Below, piece after piece: positions 59,518 through 64,000 of a stretch of DNA of 64,000 bases. The notes under the pieces were generated by a model. That model did not search any database, had not been told where the DNA came from, and saw only the letters and a list, made by a program, of their open reading frames with translations. A program made the translations under genes and the position numbers. Source of the stretch: Burkholderia sp. SRS-W-2-2016 (GTDB lineage: Bacteria > Pseudomonadota > Gammaproteobacteria > Burkholderiales > Burkholderiaceae); contig NZ_MSDV01000012.1 in the NCBI RefSeq assembly GCF_001931485.1, positions 62,001-126,000 on the forward strand. Direction: 5' to 3'. How positions within the stretch are numbered: the stretch's first letter is position 1; each line of letters opens with the position of its first letter.

Positions 59518-60519
59518 TTGAGCGCGCAAAAGATATTGATCGTGAGGGTGTCGTCACTCGGCGACGTCGTTCACAACATGCCGGCAATCGCCGACATCCG
59601 GCGCCGCCATCCGGACGCGCAGATCGACTGGCTGGTCGAGGAAAGCTTCGTCGGGCTCGTCGAACTCGTGACCGGCGTGCGGCGCGCGATTCCGGTGTCG
59701 CTGCGGCGCTGGCGCAAGCGCATCCTGTCGGTCGACAACTGGCGCGAGATCGGCGCGTTTCGCCGCGCGCTCGTGGCCGAGAACTACGACCTCGTGATCG
59801 ATTGCCAGGGCTTGATCAAGACCGCGTGGGTCGCGAGCATGGCGCGCGGCCCGCTGGTGGGTCTCGGCAACCGCACCGACGGCGCCGGCTACGAATGGCC
59901 GGTGCGCTTCTTCTATGACCGGCGCGTGCCGATCGAGCCGCGTACCCACGTGGTCGAGCGGACTCGCCAACTGGTCGCCGCGGCGCTCGACGACCCGGCG
60001 CCGCAACCGACCGACGAGATCGACTTCGGTCTCGACACCGGGCGCGCGGCGCTGGCGCTGTCGCAAGCCAATCTGAATCTGCCGGTGCCTTACGTGGTGT
60101 TCGTGCACGCGACTTCGCGCGCCGACAAGCAGTGGCCCGATACCGCGTGGATCGAACTGGGCCAGTCGCTGGTGCGGCGCGGCGCGTCGATCGTGCTGCC
60201 GTGGGGCAGCGACGCCGAGCGCGCGACCAGCGAACGGCTCGCGAAGGAATTCGGCGCGGCCGCGATCGTGCCGCCGAAGCTGTCGCTGCCGGCGGTGGTC
60301 GGGCTGATCGACGGCGCGGCCGCGACGGTCGGGGTGGACACCGGTCTGGTTCACATCGCCGCGGCGCTGAAGCGGCCGACGGTCGAGTTGTACAATTTCT
60401 CGACCGCGTGGCGTACCGGCGGCTACTGGTCGCCGAACGTCGTTAATCTCGGCTCGGCCGGACAGCCGCCCACGCTCCAACAGGTCAAGTCGGCGCTGGC
60501 CGCTTTCGGTCTGCTGTAA
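59518..60519 (+). CDS. waaC: Lipopolysaccharide heptosyltransferase I
   Basis: GT9 enzyme adding the first L-glycero-D-manno-heptose to Kdo of the LPS inner core. It has 333 residues when read from the TTG at 59518; no in-frame ATG lies before the conserved start, so TTG (LSAQKILIVRVSSLGD) is the best choice. Motifs: ILIVRVSSLGDVVHNMPAI, DWLVEESF, IDCQGLIKTAW, FVHATSRADKQWP and GVDTGLVHIAAALKRPTVELY. The A/T-rich DNA just upstream (59445-59475) may hold the promoter. Confidence 0.94.
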   Translation: MSAQKILIVRVSSLGDVVHNMPAIADIRRRHPDAQIDWLVEESFVGLVELVTGVRRAIPVSLRRWRKRILSVDNWREIGAFRRALVAENYDLVIDCQGLIKTAWVASMARGPLVGLGNRTDGAGYEWPVRFFYDRRVPIEPRTHVVERTRQLVAAALDDPAPQPTDEIDFGLDTGRAALALSQANLNLPVPYVVFVHATSRADKQWPDTAWIELGQSLVRRGASIVLPWGSDAERATSERLAKEFGAAAIVPPKLSLPAVVGLIDGAAATVGVDTGLVHIAAALKRPTVELYNFSTAWRTGGYWSPNVVNLGSAGQPPTLQQVKSALAAFGLL

Positions 60520-60598
60520 GCGGGACCGGCAGGCAACCGCAGCCGCGGCAACCGTCGGTGCGCTTCGCCTCGCGCACCCTCCGTATTCAAGGGCGACC

Positions 60599-61483
60599 AT
60601 GAACGAAACCCAGATCATCGAAGTAGCGAACGCCGACTGGCACGGCCGCAATCTGTCCGTGCCGCGCGAGACGCTGCTGGCCGGCGTCGAGCGCGGCAAG
60701 GTGCTGTACTTCCCGAACCTGCGCTTTGCGATCGAAGGCGGCGAGCAGGCGCTGCTCGACCCGGCGCTCGCCGATCCGAACCGCAAGAACATCAGCCTCG
60801 AACCGAACGGCGGCGCGCTGCACGGCGTGGCCGGCGACGCGGTCACGCAGTCGGCGGTGCGCGCGTTGATCGCGCGTTATCAGGCCAATGCCCGCACGCT
60901 GGTCGATGGGCTGTTTCCCGAATACGACGGCAAGCTGCGCGTCGCGCCGACCAGTCTGCGGCTGCATCAGGTCGAAACGCGCGAAACTTCGTGGCGCAAG
61001 GACGATAGCCGTCTGCACGTCGACGCGTTTCCATCGCGGCCGAATTACGGCGAGCGCATTTTGCGGGTGTTCACCAACGTCAATCCGCACGGCGCGCCGC
61101 GCGTGTGGCGCGTCGGCGAACCGTTCGAGGATATGGCGCAGCGTTTTCTGCCGCGCATCAAGCCGCAGATGCCGGGCGCGGCCTGGCTGCTGAATCTGCT
61201 GCACATCACCAAGACGCCGCGCAGCGAGTACGACCATCTGATGCTGCATCTGCACGACGGGATGAAGGCCGATCTCGACTATCAGAAGAGCAGTCCGCAG
61301 CAGACCATGCCGTTTCCGCCGGGCAGCGTGTGGGTGTGCTTCTCCGATCAGACTTCGCATGCGGTGATGTCCGGCCAGTTCATGATGGAACAGACCTTCT
61401 TCCTGCCGGTCAAGGCGATGGCGCAACCCGAATGCGCGCCGCTCGGCATTCTCGAGCGCCTGAAGGGCAGGGCGCTGGTTTGA
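60599..61483 (+). CDS. kdoO: Kdo 3-hydroxylase (Kdo to Ko), Fe(II)/2-oxoglutarate dioxygenase
   Basis: 294-residue protein of the KdoO family, which hydroxylates the outer Kdo of Kdo2-lipid A at C3 to give Ko in Burkholderia and Yersinia. The iron triad is visible: H140 and D142 in SRLHVDAFPSRPNYGERIL and a distal His (H254) in CFSDQTSHAVMSGQFMMEQTF. Its place between waaC and waaA, the enzymes that add heptose and Kdo, supports the assignment strongly. Ribosome site is weak; start at the ATG at 60599 gives the expected N-terminus. Confidence 0.93.
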   Translation: MNETQIIEVANADWHGRNLSVPRETLLAGVERGKVLYFPNLRFAIEGGEQALLDPALADPNRKNISLEPNGGALHGVAGDAVTQSAVRALIARYQANARTLVDGLFPEYDGKLRVAPTSLRLHQVETRETSWRKDDSRLHVDAFPSRPNYGERILRVFTNVNPHGAPRVWRVGEPFEDMAQRFLPRIKPQMPGAAWLLNLLHITKTPRSEYDHLMLHLHDGMKADLDYQKSSPQQTMPFPPGSVWVCFSDQTSHAVMSGQFMMEQTFFLPVKAMAQPECAPLGILERLKGRALV

Positions 61484-61601
61484 ACGCGGCGGTTCGTTCT
61501 TTCGCGGTGCCGGCGTCGCCGGCCCGCTCGCCGCGCTGTGCGCCGAACCCGCGGCGCATGCGTATCTCTCCGTTCGATTTTTGCTGCCACCCGGAGTCTC
61601 G

Positions 61602-62915
61602 ATGCTAAGAGCGATTTATCGCGCGCTCTGGTGGCTGATCGCGCCGCTGGCGGTGTTGCGTCTGCTGATCCGTTCACGCAAGGAGCGCGGTTATCGCGAG
61701 CATATCGGCGAGCGTTTCGGTTATTCGCGCGGGCGTTTGCCTGAGCATTCCGCGCCGTTGATCTGGGTGCATGCGGTGTCGGTCGGCGAGACGCGCGCCG
61801 CGCAACCGCTGATCGATGCGCTGATGAAGGCGCGGCCCGATGCGCGCATCCTGTTGACTCATATGACGCCGAGCGGTCGTGCGACCGGCATCGAGATTTT
61901 CGGCGACCGGGTGCTGCGCAGCTATCTGCCGTACGACATGCCGGGCGCTGTGCGGCGCTTTCTGCGCGCGTGGCGCCCGACCCTCGGGCTGGTGATGGAA
62001 ACCGAGGTGTGGCCGACGCTGATCGACGAATGCCGGCGCGCGGACGTGCCGCTGGTGCTGACCAATGCGCGGATGTCGGCGCGTTCGTATCGTCGCGCGG
62101 CGAAGTTCGGCGGCGCGACGAAGGACGTGTTCGGTGGCTTTGCGCGCGTGCTTGCGCAAAGTCCTTCGGATGCCGAACGGCTGAGCGCGCTCGGTGCACG
62201 CAACGTCGCGGTGCTCGGTAATCTGAAGTTCGATATGAGCACGCCGCCCGAACTGGCGGCGCGCGGTCATGCGTGGCGCGCGGCGATCGGTGCGCGGCCG
62301 GTGTGGGTTGCGGCGAGTACTCGCGAGGGGGAAGAAGCGTTGGTGCTCGACGCGTTCGCGGCGCTCGGCGTCGACGATGCATTGCTGATTCTGGTGCCGC
62401 GTCATCCGCAGCGCTTCAACGAGGTCGCCGCGCTGGTCGATAAGGCGGGGCTGCGGATCGAGCGGCGCTCGACATGGGCGCCCGATGCGAAGGTTGCGTC
62501 GGCGGCGCTTGGCGCCGAGGGCGGAGTGGCTGCGTTGCCGCGCGATGTGAAGGTGCTGCTCGGCGATTCGATGGGCGAGTTGGGCGCTTATTACGCGGCT
62601 TCGGATCTGGCGTTTATCGGCGGCAGTCTGTTGCCGCTCGGTGGGCAGAACCTGATCGAGGCTTGTGCGGTCGGTGTGCCGGTGCTGATCGGGCCGCATG
62701 TGTTCAACTTCACGCAGGCTACCGCCGATGCGGTCGCGGCCGGCGCCGCGGTGCAGGTGCGGGATCCGGCCGATCTGGCGCGGGCGTTGCGGGAGCTGTT
62801 CGGCGATAAGGCGCGCCGGCTCGCGATGGGCGGGGCGGCGGCGGCGTTTGCGGCGCGGCATCGTGGGGCGACCGCGCGGACGGTGGATGTGTTGGCGGCG
62901 TTGTTGCCGGAGTAG
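61602..62915 (+). CDS. waaA: 3-deoxy-D-manno-octulosonic acid (Kdo) transferase
   Basis: Inner-membrane-anchored GT30 enzyme adding Kdo to lipid A precursor. It has 437 residues from the ATG at 61602 (GGAG 6 nt upstream). N-terminal membrane helix LRAIYRALWWLIAPLAVLRLL, then ERGYREHIGERFGY, VHAVSVGETRAAQPLI, METEVWPTLI, NARMSARSYR, ASTREGEE and GDSMGELGAYYAASDLAFIGGSL, GGQNLIEACA. Co-directional with waaC and kdoO. In Burkholderia WaaA is normally bifunctional (adds two Kdo). Confidence 0.97.
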   Translation: MLRAIYRALWWLIAPLAVLRLLIRSRKERGYREHIGERFGYSRGRLPEHSAPLIWVHAVSVGETRAAQPLIDALMKARPDARILLTHMTPSGRATGIEIFGDRVLRSYLPYDMPGAVRRFLRAWRPTLGLVMETEVWPTLIDECRRADVPLVLTNARMSARSYRRAAKFGGATKDVFGGFARVLAQSPSDAERLSALGARNVAVLGNLKFDMSTPPELAARGHAWRAAIGARPVWVAASTREGEEALVLDAFAALGVDDALLILVPRHPQRFNEVAALVDKAGLRIERRSTWAPDAKVASAALGAEGGVAALPRDVKVLLGDSMGELGAYYAASDLAFIGGSLLPLGGQNLIEACAVGVPVLIGPHVFNFTQATADAVAAGAAVQVRDPADLARALRELFGDKARRLAMGGAAAAFAARHRGATARTVDVLAALLPE

Positions 62916-62922
62916 TAGGACA

Positions 62923-62955
62923 GAAGAGACGCCGTGCAATGCGGCGTCTTTTCTT
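62923..62955. terminator. Terminator between convergent waaA and ureG
   Basis: A 12-bp stem (62923-62934 with 62942-62953; one G-T pair) with 7-nt loop and a T-rich 3' side (gtcttttctt). It is placed 8 bp after the waaA stop and 10 bp before the ureG stop on the other strand. Confidence 0.8.
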
Positions 62956-62962
62956 CGCAGCC

Positions 62963-63619
62963 TCAAACCCTCAACAACCCCTTCTTCTCGATAAACGCGA
63001 CCACCTCATCCAACCCGTCGAGCGCCTTCAGATTGCACATCACGAACGGCCGCTCGCCGCGCATCTTCTTCGCATCCGACGCCATCACGTCGAGGTTCGC
63101 GCCGACCATCGGCGCGAGGTCCGTCTTGTTGATCACCAACAGATCCGACTTCGTGATGCCCGGGCCGCCCTTGCGCGGAATCTTCTCGCCGCCCGCGACG
63201 TCGATCACGTAGATCGTCAGGTCCGACAGTTCCGGGCTGAATGTCGCCGCGAGATTGTCGCCGCCCGATTCGATGAACACGATGTCCGCATCCGGAAAGC
63301 GCGTGAGCATACGGTCGACCGCTTCGAGGTTGATCGACGCATCTTCGCGGATCGCCGTGTGCGGGCAGCCGCCCGTCTCGACGCCCATGATCCGCTCGGC
63401 CGGCAGCGCGCCCGCCACCGTCAGCAGGCGCTGATCTTCCTTCGTGTAGATGTCGTTGGTGATCGCGACGAGGTCGTACTGGTCGCGCATCGCCTTGCAC
63501 AGCATTTCGAGCAGCGTGGTCTTGCCCGAGCCGACCGGGCCGCCGACGCCCACGCGCAGCGGCGGCAATTTCTTCGTGCGAGCGTTCATGTGAGCAGCGG
63601 GATGATGAGGTGCGTTCAT
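62963..63619 (-). CDS. ureG: Urease accessory GTPase
   Basis: SIMIBI-class GTPase that drives nickel insertion into urease with UreD, UreF and UreE. It has 218 residues. P-loop [17 protein letters not shown], nickel-binding CPH in [60 protein letters not shown] (two adjacent segments including the NKTD guanine motif). A His-containing N-terminal extension ([17 protein letters not shown]) is mild here; an internal start at the second Met (MNARTKK) is possible. It is followed by the waaA terminator, so it is the last gene of the ure operon. Confidence 0.98.
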   Translation of the reverse strand: MNAPHHPAAHMNARTKKLPPLRVGVGGPVGSGKTTLLEMLCKAMRDQYDLVAITNDIYTKEDQRLLTVAGALPAERIMGVETGGCPHTAIREDASINLEAVDRMLTRFPDADIVFIESGGDNLAATFSPELSDLTIYVIDVAGGEKIPRKGGPGITKSDLLVINKTDLAPMVGANLDVMASDAKKMRGERPFVMCNLKALDGLDEVVAFIEKKGLLRV

Positions 63620-63674
63620 GGTGAATTGTCCAGTGGTACTGAGCGTGCCGGGTGTGCGAGTCGTGCAAGCGCGG

Positions 63675-64000
63675 CTACGAGCGGAACAGCCGCGAATACT
63701 GCGACTCGTGACGCGCCGACAGAATGCCCAGTTGCGGCGCGAAGGTGTTGAGGTTCTCGCGCGAAGTGGCGAGCGCGCGCGTGACCGCCGCGTCGATCGG
63801 CTCGCGCAGCGCGACGATAATGCGTTGCCCCGCGAGCTGGCCGAGCGGCACCGCTTTCAGTGCGGCGGCCGCCTGGTTTTCGACCCAGCTGAACGCGTAG
63901 GCGGCGAGCGCGGCATCGGTCGCGGCGTCGTGCGCGTGGGCCGCGAATGCGAATGCGGTCGGCTGCGCGAGGGGGGTGATTGCGGCGAGCGTCGTGCGCC
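63675..64000 (-). CDS. ureF: Urease accessory protein UreF (C-terminal part; start lies beyond the window)
   Basis: The minus-strand frame is open from the window edge to a TAG at 63677-63675. The 108 visible residues include [39 protein letters not shown] and the conserved end [19 protein letters not shown], typical of UreF, the helical scaffold that with UreD and UreG loads nickel. It lies 55 bp upstream of ureG in the usual ureF-ureG order. Confidence 0.93.
   Translation of the reverse strand, partial: RTTLAAITPLAQPTAFAFAAHAHDAATDAALAAYAFSWVENQAAAALKAVPLGQLAGQRIIVALREPIDAAVTRALATSRENLNTFAPQLGILSARHESQYSRLFRS

Overview
The window comes from a high-GC member of the Burkholderiales, most likely Burkholderia sensu lato (Paraburkholderia or Burkholderia). 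The evidence is gene order and family content: groESL with a CIRCE operator, rubredoxin/yqgE/ruvX/pyrR/pyrB/pyrC' in a row, apaH beside rmlBADC, wbiG/wbiH/wbiI-type genes, and manB-waaC-kdoO-waaA-ureG. This is recognition of families and synteny; no database search was run. No tRNA, rRNA, insertion sequence or CRISPR array was seen.

Layout. 1-2046: the 3' part of a Wzc-type tyrosine autokinase, the end of an exopolysaccharide locus. 2316-6000: three poorly characterised genes, one a membrane protein with a zinc-ribbon-like N-terminus and a long Ala/Gln/Pro repeat tail. 6297-8410: groES-groEL under a promoter overlapping a perfect CIRCE. 8571-10647: cysC, a divergent ThiD-like kinase, rubredoxin. 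10924-17635: a degenerate ChpA/FimL-like protein, then yqgE, ruvX, pyrR, pyrB, a catalytically dead dihydroorotase and plsC. 17796-18668: apaH, the left border of the surface polysaccharide region.

Surface polysaccharide region, 18852-57574. The first block (plus strand) has an rmd-like reductase, rmlBACD for dTDP-L-rhamnose, a rhamnosyltransferase-like gene, the ABC exporter wzm/wzt, and large GT2 enzymes. The second block (minus strand, 42743 down to 29507) has manC, a 1097-residue methyltransferase/glycosyltransferase fusion, a GT2, gmd, rmd, a second FkbM methyltransferase with coiled coil, and a 1065-residue multi-GT enzyme. Together these suggest an ABC-exported, rhamnose-rich O-polysaccharide using both L-rhamnose (dTDP) and D-rhamnose (GDP), possibly capped by methylation. 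The two FkbM-coiled-coil proteins are the most interesting objects here: they look like a chain-end modification plus ruler module of the WbdD kind, built from other parts. A sulfotransferase-like gene (43110) follows.

A third block (44148-48883, plus) is GT2-wbiG-wbiH-wbiI, i.e. HexNAc epimerase, lipid-carrier sugar-phosphate transferase and 4,6-dehydratase. The fourth (57574 down to 48943, minus) is a Wzx-type flippase, GT2, GT4, galE and a second lipid-carrier transferase. It resembles the Burkholderia general protein O-glycosylation (ogc) locus, here split by a chemoreceptor gene and wecB on the opposite strand.

57915-64000: manB, waaC, kdoO and waaA (hexose-phosphate supply and lipid A/Kdo/heptose inner core), then ureG and the 3' end of ureF, the edge of a urease operon. 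Five strong intrinsic terminators fall between transcription units (after the kinase, groEL, the ThiD-like gene, wbiI and manB), with a sixth after waaA.
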